From the NCBI RefSeq assembly GCF_003589595.1, contig NW_020656077.1, positions 3,866,136 through 3,930,135 on the forward strand: DNA of 64,000 nucleotides, read 5' to 3'. This DNA is from Hyposmocoma kahamanoa. Lineage: Eukaryota; Arthropoda; Insecta; Lepidoptera; Cosmopterigidae. Position 1 is the stretch's first letter; the number at the start of each line of letters is the position of its first letter. The position numbers were made by a program, and so were the translations under genes. Of this stretch, positions 31,117 to 42,889 are shown in pieces. The notes under the pieces are model-generated. The model was given only the letters and a program-made list of their open reading frames with translations. It was not told where the DNA came from and ran no database searches.

Positions 31117-31430
31117 TTTAGTGAAATATCCCACTAGCTTGTAATAATTATTAATACAAAGACCGAACAAAAACCAACAAAACCCCATCGATCCGACTTC
31201 ACTCGAACCAGTGTCTGTTGCCTCGACGTGGCAAAAAACCTGGGTTAACACAATAGAAAAGTCCACATCACTCATAGAGAAATTTGTAAGATCTGCTGGC
31301 TCGATCCGTAGCTCAGGTTGATAAGAGCGGTAGCCACGTTGGGGCAACGAACACTGACTGGTTCGAGACCACTCCTATCGAAGGAATATTTATTTGTGTT
31401 TGTTCAATCTTTGTATAATAATAACAATCA
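31117..31430. mobile_element. Head-to-head family B pair
   Basis: 31117-31240 is minus-strand B (tail TTATTAATACAAAGACCGAA... then ATCGATCCGACTTCACTCGA). 31270-31430 is plus-strand B with the A-box region GTAGCTCAGGTTGATAAGAG and B box GGTTCGAGACC, then TATCGAAGGA and CAATCTTTGTATAATAATAA. Confidence 0.7.
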
Positions 31431-31434
31431 TGTT

Positions 31435-33290
31435 AGTTAAGTTTATATACTATAAATGAATTACATATTTAACATATTAGATAAGAGTTATCAATGTAAT
31501 GGACTGTATGAACTTTTGTCTTTGGTATGAACTTAAGACCTTTGACAAATTGTAGTTATACGTTTTATTTTCACAAGTTCCACAATTAAATAATGCATGA
31601 AAACAATCGCAACAGCATAACAATAATAGAGTAACCAATTATGCAAAAAGAGCGCCAAAATCATTAATATATTTTCGTGATGTGTTCGACAACCACATTA
31701 ATTACTTGTCTTTATGCTATAATATCAAGGTTTAGGTAACTAAAAGTAAACAAAGTTCAGCTGTCCCTTGATTAACCAGTCAAATACAATATTTAGTAGT
31801 GAGTTTCATACGTCGTATTACTGCTGTACTCTTTAATTTGGTCGCGTGTTATTAGCTAGCTATACGTTAAATCTGTTTAGAGGGTCCGTTTGTTGCAGGA
31901 AAGTTGATACACGTGTTAATAAATATCTTTATTTAAATATTATGTTTATATTATATATTGAGTACTATTTTAAACAGGTATTTCAAAATGTTGTCTATTA
32001 CCTCAAAATATTATCATGCATTTAGAACCATTTTGCAATAAGTAAGTAACCAAGTAATCCCTCATTTAAAAATATCATTACGGTTTGTTTACATCTAGTA
32101 GTTTGTAGTTATCGGAAAGTCCCTGTACTTTGATTATTAAAAAATTCGGGGTTCTACCAAGAACACAGAGACCAAAAGTATGTTTACCAAACTCGTCCTA
32201 CAGGAAATGGAACACGGAACCACGTCATCTAACGTCTATAGTATTAACCGCTTTGCCATTGAGGTCATAAACAAGTACATTTTGACTTTAGAATTTGTAA
32301 CAAAAAGTGTAAAACTAATAAATTTTAGAACTTATTCAAATTTTTTTTTCCTCAAGTTCCCTCAACCAGTTCTCAGATCTGGAAACCATTACGAATTTTT
32401 ATTGAACCGCGTAACAGTAGCGTTCATTATAAAATCATAATAAAAATTTAAAACTTCGGAAGTCTAAGTAGTTCGAAACAATCGAATAGCTGTAACAAAA
32501 TTCGCATACACTTTCGTCGTTTCTCAGCAACGTAGATTGGTAGCAAATTGTTTTGTTGACGGTCCACTTTGACACGGCCTGGTTCCCACACTCAAGCATG
32601 CATAATGTCAACTGTAAGTAGTTTTAGTGGCTATGTAGAATAATAAACAGAGTATGTAACAAACATACTACGTTGAAGGCTAATGCTGATATATTTTAAG
32701 AATAAGATTGTCCAGCCCTATTTTTACTTTGCCTCTTTAGTGGTGAAGTGGTACTTGTGGTACCAGTTCATCCGTATCTAGAATTCAAAACTTAGAACGG
32801 AAGTAGAAATAGGTACGTGATTTATTTTATGCGGAGCTGAGACCCTACAGACAGCTGCATCATGAAAACTTTTGTAAATACTTTAATGGGCAAATTTTTA
32901 AAAAGGCCAAGTATCCACCGCCGTTTAAACTATTTATTAAAAACAAATTCTACATTTAAATATTCCGACGAAACGTTGTTAGGTACTATCCTCATAGTTA
33001 AATTGAGCGAATTTTTTTGCTCGATCTTGAGTGAGACTATTCCAGTTAAGTTATTGTAAAGATTACGACAGTAATGGCCACTAAACCACATACTATTACC
33101 ACGTTTTCCTTCATACTCTAATTTTTCGCTGCATAAACACTTTAATAAATCTGTCTGGGTTATGCAATGTTTCCGTGATATTATCATTGACATCAGTACC
33201 GAAAGGGAAAGCTTATTTATTGTTGCTTGATATTTCTGGTGTAATACTGTAAAAGTACGAATAACAAGTAATGATCGCTTAGACTAGACT
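31435..33290. other. No gene seen
   Basis: AT-rich sequence without recognised repeats. Frames at 32180-32440 and 32862-33059 show no motif. Confidence 0.4.
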
Positions 33291-33294
33291 ACGC

Positions 33295-33490
33295 ATTGCG
33301 GGCGAGCTCCCTCTCCGCCAGGCATAGTAGCGCTTATGCTGATGGATCAACAGTCCCTTGAGGCAGTGGTCTCGTATTGTGAAGCGGCGATGCTCCAGAA
33401 GGAGGTCGCCGAGTAGGAGCGGACCTGTCTCGGTCCCGGCGGTGTGCCTTCGCGGCTGCGGTTGATCTGATCGGGAGCTCCGTTAGCCAG
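33295..33490 (+). pseudogene. R1-like LINE C-terminal remnant
   Basis: A GC-rich island. The plus frame reads QQSLEAVVSYCEAAMLQKEV then AE-stop-ERT and more broken sequence. The phrase (F/Y)CEAVM-QKE-AE-ER is typical, from memory, of the extreme C-terminus of R1-clade ORF2. Two in-frame stops show it is dead. Confidence 0.5.
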
Positions 33491-33654
33491 GAGAAGCTGC
33501 ACTATCATTGATACTGACTTGAAGCTTGAGATATATTCTTTTTTCAACTGCACCAATCACTTGGTCACAAACTGGAAAATTCCCTAAACTAAAGCATCAA
33601 AATTAACTAAATGTCACTACCCAGAATACTCAGAATTAGACCAACTATTAAAGT

Positions 33655-33880
33655 TCTTATTACTAATACAAAGATCGAATACTTAGAAGAAATTCCTTCG
33701 ATCCGGTCGGATTCGAATCGACGTCTTCTAGTTAACGGTGGCAGACACAATGCCAACTAAGCCACGGAACGAACCGCTTTACTTAATTACAATGAATAGC
33801 GACGACCGAATTTTTCTAAGTGTTCGATGTATTAATAATAATAACAAAGTAGTGGAGTCATTTCAGAAAAAGTAATAGAA
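33655..33880. mobile_element. Family B pieces in opposite orientation
   Basis: 33655-33778 is minus-strand B (TCCTTCGATCCGGTCGGATT, AATGCCAACTAAGCCACGGA). 33809-33880 is a plus-strand B tail (TTTTTCTAAGTGTTCGATGT, AGTGGAGTCATTTC). Confidence 0.72.
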
Positions 33881-33884
33881 TATT

Positions 33885-35405
33885 ATGGTGGTGAAAGATC
33901 CTGACATTCAATAACACTTGTGAAGTTCGTTTCCACAAATTAATCCTATCGGAAATCAAAACCGAATCATCCTTCGGAAAATATTATTGGGTTCCTGGTT
34001 TTCACGATTGCTATTGAAAATAAAATTACTTTTTCACGTACGTCGGTTTTTCGAATAAACCGGTTCGGTTTCACATCACAAGACTCAGGCAACCGTGACT
34101 TGCAAAGAGTCCATACCTTTGATAACTTCCGTAAAAAAACCGAAAAAAATAGTTTCGATTCCACAAATATTATTGTGAAAAATAGTCATTCAAAGGCAAC
34201 CATAAAATGTCATGTCATGTCTATGTTACGACTGAAATTCTATATATTCTACGAAATATTATAATATGTGTTAAACCAACCTCCAATTGTCATAATTTAT
34301 AAAAATAACTACTTGTATAGGATAAGGGTCCGGAGCAATTCACAGTTACATGGACGCAGAGCGTAAACAATAAGTCATTTGAAACATTAAAACTTGAGGT
34401 TATATTACTTTTATATAGAGTAGGCGTACCAAGCACAGATTTTTTAAAATTCAACCCATAAATGGGCGAAAAAGTGTAAACATGTTTTGAAATTACAAGA
34501 TGACACTTTGCATAAATATTCTATAATCAAAATAAACAATAAACATCCAACTTAGCTCACAAAAAATATTTAAAATTGTGTCTATTATTTATTTTATTCT
34601 GAAGAAGACAATTCCAGCCATTCCTCTTTTGTCCTTAAGATGAATCGAATGATGAACAATCGCCAGTGTTTATAAATATCTCTTCTTGAGCTTCTATTAA
34701 TTTGTCTTGCTCAATAAATTTGTCTTCAATTCCAAACAAATTGCGGCAGCATTTACTTAGGTACTAGTAAGTCTATTCACTCCTACTAACAGATTATGAT
34801 ATGGTTTATGGTTTATAGATTGTCACTCGGATGCATATCATATATGCAGTTCGTGTCTTATTTTACTGTAAATATTATAAATAATGTTTCTTGCTTGAGG
34901 TCGAAGCAGTTTTATCGAAATTATTGTAACAAAGTCGTTGCTTGTAAGTGAAAATAACAAGTCTACTCTCTCCCGTTTTGCTTATGGACGGTGCCCTTTC
35001 TAGGATATCGCCAGCGTCAAATATAGAAAAATAATGAATTAAATTATGGCGAATGTTGCCAATGTGAAGCTTTTTCTTTGTATCAGGAAAATAACTAAGA
35101 CAGCCAATTTAAACAATTCAGATTTTGATTTGACAGGCGACTATCGTTCGCTTTTTTTGGCAAAACGTTATCTGAGGGCAAAAAAAAATGGACACGTTAA
35201 CCATAGACTATGTTAATTTGAAATGCCATTACTGTAGAGACCAAATGTGATATTCCATTAATTTGCGCACCTACTTGTATTAAATGCACTATACACACAT
35301 ATCAGGTGGGATAAGAGGAAAATACATTTTTTTAGTCAAATGTTTTGAGCTCTAGGAAGAAAAGATAAAGTCTTAAAGAATTATGAAGTACATTGAAGTT
35401 GCCTT
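33885..35405. other. No gene seen
   Basis: AT-rich sequence; no supported coding frame or recognised repeat. Confidence 0.45.
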
Positions 35406-35408
35406 GGA

Positions 35409-35745
35409 ATGAATGAATGAATGAATAAAATATTCTTTATTGCCATTGACTTACAAATAAATGGACGACGGGTCTAATATAAAAACCACGAAAAAAATGT
35501 CCCAAGTCAACCTATTTAAACGTGACATGTAAAGGAATATGAAAAAGCTAAAACGTTGAATTTAAATTGTAATTTCATCGCAGTACTGTTTAATTTTGCT
35601 TGCTTCGCTGTCAATCGAACAAACGAAGACTAAAGCGTGAATGACGCTCAGTATACGATTTTAACGCCCTATAAGTTCGGACACTTTTTAGCGCGGACCC
35701 GACGTCCATATAATTGTAAGTCAATGTTTATTGCACATAAAATTA
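35409..35745. mobile_element. Element with roughly 45-bp terminal inverted repeats
   Basis: 35433-35477 (ATTGCCATTGACTTACAAAT-AAATGGACGACGGGTC) is inverted with few mismatches at 35694-35737 (GACCCGACGTCCATATAATT-GTAAGTCAATGTTTATTG). A (GAAT)n run of about five units precedes the left arm. The interior has no coding frame. Confidence 0.65.
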
Positions 35746-36302
35746 CAGTTAAAACATAATACAGTAACTTAAATATAATAGTAGTAACTTAATGTACAAC
35801 AGGTGGCCTTATTGCTATCAGCGTTTACATTTTTATACAAACATTACTCTAAATTCAAAACTTACGTTGTGTTGCTGAAAACGTGCAAAAGATGTCAATA
35901 ATTACAAAACTTGCAAGAGATGGAGTAATGTATAACCTCTCATTTTTAAGATTTCACAATTTTCAAATTTGTTTTTTCCGCCTTCTGGATTTGGAGCAAA
36001 ATAGCCATATTACATTTAAAATTGTTTAAAGTGATTTATTTGCCTTTTTTATAGACCAAGAGACTATAATGCTAAACTCTAGGTTATGAGTTGAGGCTTC
36101 AAGTCCCTCTTCCCCCGGTTTCCTCACTAATTAAATTCTGTTCTATTACACATTTTGTTGCTTGAATCGATCTCATTACGTTAAGATAGTCACGTTCAGT
36201 GTTGAAACGTTAAGATGGACCTCCAATCGTTTTACAACTTACGATTTTTATAAATAAATACAAAAGTAAAATAATAAAGCAAACCCACTAGAACAACATC
36301 AC

Positions 36303-36335
36303 CATTTTAGTAGCAGTAGAGCTCCTTATACGTTA
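36303..36335 (+). mobile_element. Family C head fragment
   Basis: TTTTAGTAGCAGTAGAGCTC followed by CTTATACG; only the head remains. Confidence 0.5.
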
Positions 36336-36573
36336 AATAAATACTTTTGGAAAACAAAAAGACTGAGCTATGGCACATGAGGGATCGTCCGTGATTTAAA
36401 CCCGGATTTCCAGCACAGTTGGCGAGTATCGTAGCCCCCAGATTAAGGAGCCGGTTACAGTGAACGGTGAAAGTAAGCCTTTCTAGACATTGATTTTTCC
36501 ATGCGCCTTGGCCATTCCATGAATTTGACCGGCGTAAAATCAGTGTGACGAAAATTTGTTTCTTCTTGTAAGA

Positions 36574-36639
36574 GAAATACAGAAAATCAACAAACAAAGA
36601 AGATATAAACCTTCTTTGTTTGTTGATTTTCTGTATTTC
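36574..36639. repeat. Perfect 29-bp inverted repeat with 8-base loop
   Basis: GAAATACAGAAAATCAACAA-ACAAAGAAG at 36574-36602 is exactly inverted at 36611-36639 around ATATAAAC. It is the longest perfect hairpin found in the window. Confidence 0.88.
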
Positions 36640-36907
36640 CACACAATATTTCCGTTCAATTAAAATAAGTTAAGTTCTTTTTATATTAGGTTTCAATTAA
36701 GACTACCGGATTTTAAAACTATATTTATTAAGTGAAATAATGTCTACATGAAACAAAATATCTTGTCTATAATATCTAACGTACCTTCCCCCGTCCTCCG
36801 TGTCCCATAGCTATGAGGCGTCCTAGTAATGCATTTACATTCTGCTATCTAAATTATTCACTCTCGGCATTTGTGGTGATCTGTACAAATATGAATCGTA
36901 CAGCGCA

Positions 36908-37155
36908 AATAGTAGTAGTAGAGCTTCTTATGAAAAAGTGCATCCACGGAAGTATTGCCGTCTCACCTATTTCTGATTTTGAAGGGTAAGCGAGCTGGTG
37001 AAATTCCACGTGGGACTTGTCAACACGTGTCTCAGGGTAACGAGCGCTGTGACAGTGCCCCTGAGATCTATGTGATTTAAAGCTCTGAGTGGCACTGCAA
37101 CTGTTATGGACAGGCATGCCGCTTACCACTACTGGGCCTTGTTCGTCTCGTCAAT
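36908..37155 (+). mobile_element. Family C copy
   Basis: Head AGTAGTAGAGCTTCTTATGA, then GGTGAAATTCCACGTGGGAC, GTGCCCCTGAGATCTATGTG, GGCACTGCAACTGTTATGGA and the end CTTGTTCGTCTCGTCAATTG. Confidence 0.8.
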
Positions 37156-37451
37156 TGGTATAACAAAACCACGGCTTTAGCCGGTCAGGAGAAACTTCTT
37201 CTTACAATAAGATTTAAAAAACCAATCAATAAGTAACTTCGGAAATAGTATTTATATTGCATATTATATTTTTAAAGTTTACTGCAAAAGACACCAAATT
37301 GGTGCACAGGTACAGCTTCCAAACAAGCATCCCATATAAGATAGGTAATAGCGTCGACGGCATCAAGAAAACGAAGACGTGTTTGGAGTAGATGACTTGC
37401 AGTACTCTCTTGGAATGTAGATAAATCAGCTTAATAAAATATTTAAATAAA

Positions 37452-37560
37452 CAACGCTCTCACTCATAGCAATGTACTAGGGAAACCCTGTATTAATTTT
37501 GCCATCCACACACATAGACAATCATAAATTGCACCAATATTCACGAGTGAAATAAATAAA
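37452..37560 (-). mobile_element. Family A SINE, 3' part
   Basis: Carries CTCATAGC-ATGTACTAGGGA-AACCCTGT, the ACACACATAGACAATCATAA block and TTCACGAGTGAAATAAATAA; the tRNA-like head is missing. Confidence 0.6.
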
Positions 37561-37562
37561 GA

Positions 37563-37730
37563 AAAAAAGAAAGAAACATTTATTCGGCTATTACAAATAA
37601 ATATACAATAAATAGCAATAATATTAAATAATAAACAATTGAAAACTAAATAAATAAAAATAGCCGAAAAGGCTATCCAGCTCAGCTTAACGCTGGGCAG
37701 AGCTACATCGCTGATTATCAGTTGGAGCCT
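37563..37730. mobile_element. Non-LTR retroelement tail fragment
   Basis: AACATTTATTCGGCTATTAC begins a block ending in ATAGCCGAAAAGGCTATCCA and GCTTAACGCTGGGCAGAGCT, resembling the untranslated 3' end of a LINE on the minus strand. No coding part. Confidence 0.35.
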
Positions 37731-37734
37731 GAAT

Positions 37735-38900
37735 AAATGTGCAATGTTTTATGGTGTTATTTATTCATTGATTTATTTTACCTTTGCTACATTTGATATC
37801 AATATATGATTTAATTAGGTACTACTTTGGTTTTACGTGTCAAGTAGATTCTTTGTTATATAAGACATAATAAAAGACTCTTTGTAAATAATACACTGGG
37901 CGGAATGTCGATTCTCAACCGAACAGTCTATCTTATTTGCCTTTTATTCATACTTTTTATTTTACTTTCATTTTTCACAGTTCTGTATATTTATTAACAT
38001 GAATAAATAAACAAATATAATATAAATATCAGAAGTACGTTGTTCTGATCCCAAAGTGAGTAACTAAAGCTCTTGATCGGAAACAACGATGGTACCACAA
38101 ACACCCAGAGACAATATAGAAAAGTTAATTTTTCGACCTCAGAGATGGCGACACTAAGAAAACGGGAATGCAAACCACTCGACCACAGAGGTCGTCTTAA
38201 CATGAAAGTGACCTTTGACCACAATTATTTCAGGTCGAAATTCAACGTTTTTCAGAATTGTATTTGTTATGCTAGGTTTCAAATTTCGAGCAAATCATTT
38301 CAGAAACGGTTGAGTGTTAATTCCGTTCGCAATATTGTGCAATTTGAGTGGACGCCAAGAATACTTCTGCATCACTGTTAATACTTTACCTTCGTTTGCT
38401 TTAGATGCGAAAAGGAGAACTTTATTACATTAATATAATACCCTATTTCGAGGTCTTATAAGTGGTGTATTTAAGACTTTATATTCAAATATTTTACGCC
38501 GAGCTTTTCTGGTTCATAAGGTGTATAGATTCTCCAGACATGAGTAAAATTGTGGTGTATTTCTATGGTCTCACCAAAATATGCTTTGAGCTTAAATAAA
38601 CTTTAATACGCTTGGTAAGGAGGAGAAGGCTTACAGCTTATATGCCGAGCGTCGAATACAACGCCAAAACTTGTGGAGCTTATTTTCAAGACGTACAACA
38701 TACCATTTCATTGTACGCCTTTTGAGAAGACGCAATTATAAATTTTGCCTGTACATTCAGACAGAATTGGGTAAGTACCTGAGCAGCTTAATTTCACAGA
38801 GAAACAAATTTACTAAAACACGTTATGACTGCCTTGGGTTCTCGCATAAAGTGACAAAGGCATATGATGCGACTTAATTACGAACATAAACGAATCTTTA
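37735..38900. other. No gene seen
   Basis: AT-rich sequence. The 102-codon plus frame at 38073-38381 and the frame at 38671-38877 have no recognisable motif. Confidence 0.4.
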
Positions 38901-38901
38901 A

Positions 38902-39222
38902 ACAGGGTGTAATCGCTAAGTGTGCCCAGGCGATTATTCCGTAAATACAAGAGATATCAAAAACCATTAAATGGATATCAAAATTACGGTACCAAACGAA
39001 TAATAAGACAATAACTTTTTTTAAATAATACTAGAAATACTCAAAATTTTAACGTTAAACTCTGTGTTAATTTAATAAGGCATTCATAGAGAGATTTTAG
39101 TTTTTAATGTCGGTATGCTCATTAGGTAACATACTTCCGATATCAGTTTAAAGGTTTTTGATATATATTACATTTACGAAATAATCTGGCACACCTGGGC
39201 TCGCTTAATGATTACACCCTGT
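38902..39222. mobile_element. 321-bp MITE with long terminal inverted repeats
   Basis: ACAGGGTGTAATCGCTAAGT followed by GTGCCCAGG on the left is inverted on the right as ACAGGGTGTAATCATTAAGC followed by GAGCCCAGG; similarity extends about 65 bp inward (ATTATT-CGTAAAT, ATATCAAAAACC). No transposase. The target duplication is unclear (TTTAA / ATAGG), so no superfamily is assigned. Confidence 0.78.
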
Positions 39223-39229
39223 ATAGGCA

Positions 39230-39865
39230 TTTATTAAGCCGTTATTCTCCATTCGGTATAGTTCTGATTCCTATTTTATTACGACACGCGGTAGTTGTAA
39301 ATGTCCTTGCTCGTAGAGACTCCGAATAAAATACGCAAGTAAGTAAGTACTCGAATAACAAAGTCAACCCTACAATAATTTAGTAATTAATTTACATATA
39401 CATACATATTCATCATTTAGCCATTTTCTTAAAAATTCCCAAGGCTTTTACTAATTATCTTGGTTAACAATCGGCGTCAGCACAATTAGCGGTTCATATT
39501 TTTAAGAATATATGTGTTTATATATATTTAGTTATATATGTATATGTCGCAATACGTCCGTGTGCGTGTGTGTGTAATAAAACAACTTGTTGGGGCATTA
39601 ACATTTACTATGTTACCCAAATATGAACATTTTGATTTGTTTCAATATTGAAATTATGAACTAGTTTTTAATATGCGATGCAATCTCCAATAAGTCGACA
39701 ATGACTACAATGACGATTTAAATAAATAAATTACCAACAAATCAAACAGGCAGACATCATTCGCAGTACGCATAATGACTTCTAATAAATTGGCACTACA
39801 TTATTGATTGTTCAAATGGATTCCACTAATGATAGCATTGTTATGAAACATTTATTTGTGAAAAA
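39230..39865. other. No gene seen
   Basis: AT-rich, with TA-rich and (TG)n-like simple sequence at 39500-39580. Confidence 0.45.
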
Positions 39866-39867
39866 TA

Positions 39868-40089
39868 TAGCCGTACGTGGATAGCGCGACGTCGCAGCCG
39901 GTGCGGCGCGAGCGCAGGCCAAGCGCGCAGAAAGTCGAAAGTGATCGCGTGCGCAGTAGCGTTCCAACGGACACCAGTAAAAGTAAACTTCCTAATTGTA
40001 CGTCCGATACAATAGACGATTATTCACCACGGTCACGCAACTATGCACGCGCATTCAGAACACTGTGTCACTTAGAAGGTCAAGTGTAA
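39868..40089 (+). promoter_or_regulatory. CpG-rich spot, possible promoter or first exon
   Basis: 39889-39965 is strikingly rich in CG dinucleotides (GCGCGACGTCGCAGCCGGTG) in an AT-rich setting and belongs to none of the repeat families seen. A frame without stops runs from 39877 to 40089 but starts with GTG, not ATG. A possible donor (AAA|GTAAAC) follows near 39980. A host-gene transcription start on the plus strand is one reading; a MITE remnant is another. Confidence 0.3.
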
Positions 40090-40094
40090 GCGTA

Positions 40095-42650
40095 ATTTCA
40101 CTAGCAAACATTAACGCCAATCACGTTTCTCGTTTAACACTACCAAACTTTATTTCAAAATTCATTAAAAAATATGAGTACTACAAAACTGTTTAGTCAT
40201 GTGAGCAAGAATTACTGTTTCCACAACTGGAGATCACGTGGCAGGTTTTTCCCTCGCCGAATTGTTGAATTAAAAAGTTCTAATGAAAAATAAAGGAACT
40301 CTCGAATTTGGCAGGTAGGGCACGCTCCGTTTTTGATGATGTAGGGGTGGGAAATATGAGTTCCTCTATGGCGCTATGCATTAATTGTATTTGGCGGAAA
40401 AAGGGATTTTCGACGATAGTATCATTTAGGTGCAAATGTAATCACATTTTTCTTTTACTTTTAAAAGAGGAATATCAAACTGAACGCAGAATGCATCGAT
40501 AAAATCCATTCATTTGCAGTTGACGTCCATGCGCGTAAGTGCTTTGGCGTATTTCAATATTATTTAATGATTATTTAGAGCGTATTCCGTTCACATGTGT
40601 TTCACACTCACCCTACAAAGGTCGCTATATAGACGAGCAATATGTGCCGATAGTCACAGGGCACCCGTCAGCGCACTTACATAAATCACGGCCTTTCTCA
40701 TTGAGACGCATTCTGATCGGGGACGTGGGAGCTCGAGACCTTTGGCCTATAACTTGCATTACAATAGGTAGGTACAACTTTTAACCTGCACAGCACGAAT
40801 AACAATGTGCTTGAGATATAAGCGTATTTTATTCCTCTTAAGAAAACGTGGCAGACATCTCGACATAATGCGTTTTCAAGGTTTTCTCCACAGGCTTATT
40901 GTTTTAGGCCTCTTTAAAACACTTCAGATTTATGTTAGAGTAAAGAGAGACAGAAAATTGTGAGGAATGTTGTATACACGTGTATGCTCTTGTCTCTGAC
41001 AAATATTACTTTGCAGGTGGTCGAATAAACAAGTATTTTATTTTATTTTTCCAATAAGGTTTTCTCAGCAATTTACATACAACAACAAACAATGAGGTCG
41101 AAGTACACGAGACTCCTTGAAACAGTGCTAATGGCTACACCATAACATTCTTCATTATAACAGTGCCTTCTAAATCATCTGCATGAATTTCGTTACTTAT
41201 TGCGTAACAATTGTTACAGTTTGTTAGTCTTACGTAAGTTACACACGAATTCGCTATTAATTCGTTGGCGCTGTATTTTACCGGCCTACTTAATGTTAAT
41301 TTGACGAAATAAAACGATTCCAAATGCGAATATGAAAGACAATACGGAAAGAATAAATGAGAGAACATTATGTATGGGCTTTATGAGCGGGATATTAAGT
41401 GGCAGGTATATTAGTAAGTATGTGGGTGAGCCGTTGCAGGATTACGAAAGGTTCCTGCGGAAACGTGCGGTCGATAAGTATGAAGTGGTGTTTCCTTTAG
41501 TTTAACTAAACACCCTTATTAAAGAGATTGCTGTCAGTGCTGCTGTAATTTAGCGTGCTAACTGTTTTTTTATTTACTGTCAAAGCTGTTTTAAGATTAT
41601 ATCCGCATTCTTGAGGTCGTTTCCGCAGATTAAGTAATAACTTACAGAATAGATTGCTAAGGGTCAAGGTTTCTGTTAAACTATTGTGATCACTTCTACC
41701 AAGACCATAGCTAATTTAATAGAACCTCATTTTTAGTAACAAACTTTACGACGTTACCCTCTTTGGTTATTATGTCATCTCTTTATATACTTTCGATGTA
41801 TGTTACACAAAATATACCTACATAAAATCAAAAGATATTTGTTTCCTTAACTTTCTGTTTCCCTACCTTTAAACAACTTGACATTGGCAAAAAGTTAAAG
41901 CTCTGTTACCATGACACAAAAAAGGGCAAACTTATAAGAAGACTTGACTTCGGCTTGGTGGAAAATCTATTCAGATTTCAGAAACAGGTGATTTGGTTTC
42001 TGCTATTTATATGGAATTAAGCCTAAAGACTAGACAGCTGCTATTGAGGAAAAAGAGCATAACATAACATCATCCTAATAAACTCAATCCCATATACAGA
42101 TGAGAGTATATACTTTTTCAGCAACAGAGTGGTACATAATTGGAACATGCTAACGGAAGAGTGTAAAAAAAAGAGTCCATGGGGGCCAACTTTCAAAAAG
42201 TTAAACAAAATATTGTTCTGCTAAATATGCAAGTGCAAATACCATGTACACACCAAAATTATATGTTAAAATATACCTAAGTGGTACTTGTCAAGCTTCC
42301 TCAATTATGTTAGCTTTAATACTACAACTAGCCAATTTTTACATAAGTTTCAAAGCCTACGACAGGAAATATGACACCGCCTTGGCGAGCAACGTAACAG
42401 GCATACAACAACGGATCATAATAGAAAGGCAGACGATTGAATATTCCATTCACAGTCTATGAAGTAGCATCAGGTGTAAAGAAGTTAGCGTCGCCTCCAA
42501 ACCGTCGAGTGTTGTTATACCATAAAGGAACACTTCACATGTGAATTTAATCAAGTCGATTATGGCAAAAGCAACGTGACCCCAGTGCAGAATATTGGCG
42601 GTTAGATTAGAACCCGTTCTGGCAATTTAGGCCTGGGGTGAAAAGCGGTA
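40095..42650. other. No gene seen
   Basis: AT-rich sequence. Short frames at 40308-40502, 40539-40784 and 42244-42462 lack motifs, codon bias or splice context that would support them. Confidence 0.4.
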
Positions 42651-42655
42651 AACAA

Positions 42656-42885
42656 TCATTAGTCGCAATAGAGCTTCTTCGTCCAGGAAAGTACTGCCAC
42701 CTTTACTTATTTCTGCCGCCAAGCAATATTGTGAACATTAACGCGTCCGGTTTTGGTAGTAAAATTACAGGCACATGAGATTTGTCCCCTTATGTCAGTA
42801 GCAGCAGCGCCCCTCATTTGTTTGCAATTTGAAGGTGCTGAGTGACTCTACAACTGATACGGACAGGCGTGTAACTTACCATCAT
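42656..42885 (+). mobile_element. Family C copy, diverged
   Basis: CAATAGAGCTTCTTCGTCCA, TACTGCCACCTTTACTTATT, TCTGCCGCCAAGCAATATTG, AAATTACAGGCACATGAGAT, a shortened middle and CGGACAGGCGTGTAACTTAC. Confidence 0.75.
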
Positions 42886-42889
42886 TTAT

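Noticed and set aside
36574..36639. MicroRNA gene
   Set aside because: The stem is perfectly paired with no mismatches or bulges typical of animal precursors, and there is no expression evidence. Kept as a hairpin of unknown role.
40680..40712. Minus-strand ATGAGAAAGGCCGTGATTTA-T|GTAAGT as first coding exon
   Set aside because: It ends in phase 0, whereas the next exon needs phase 1. Using the upstream ATG gives the right phase, but a charged peptide unlike a signal sequence.
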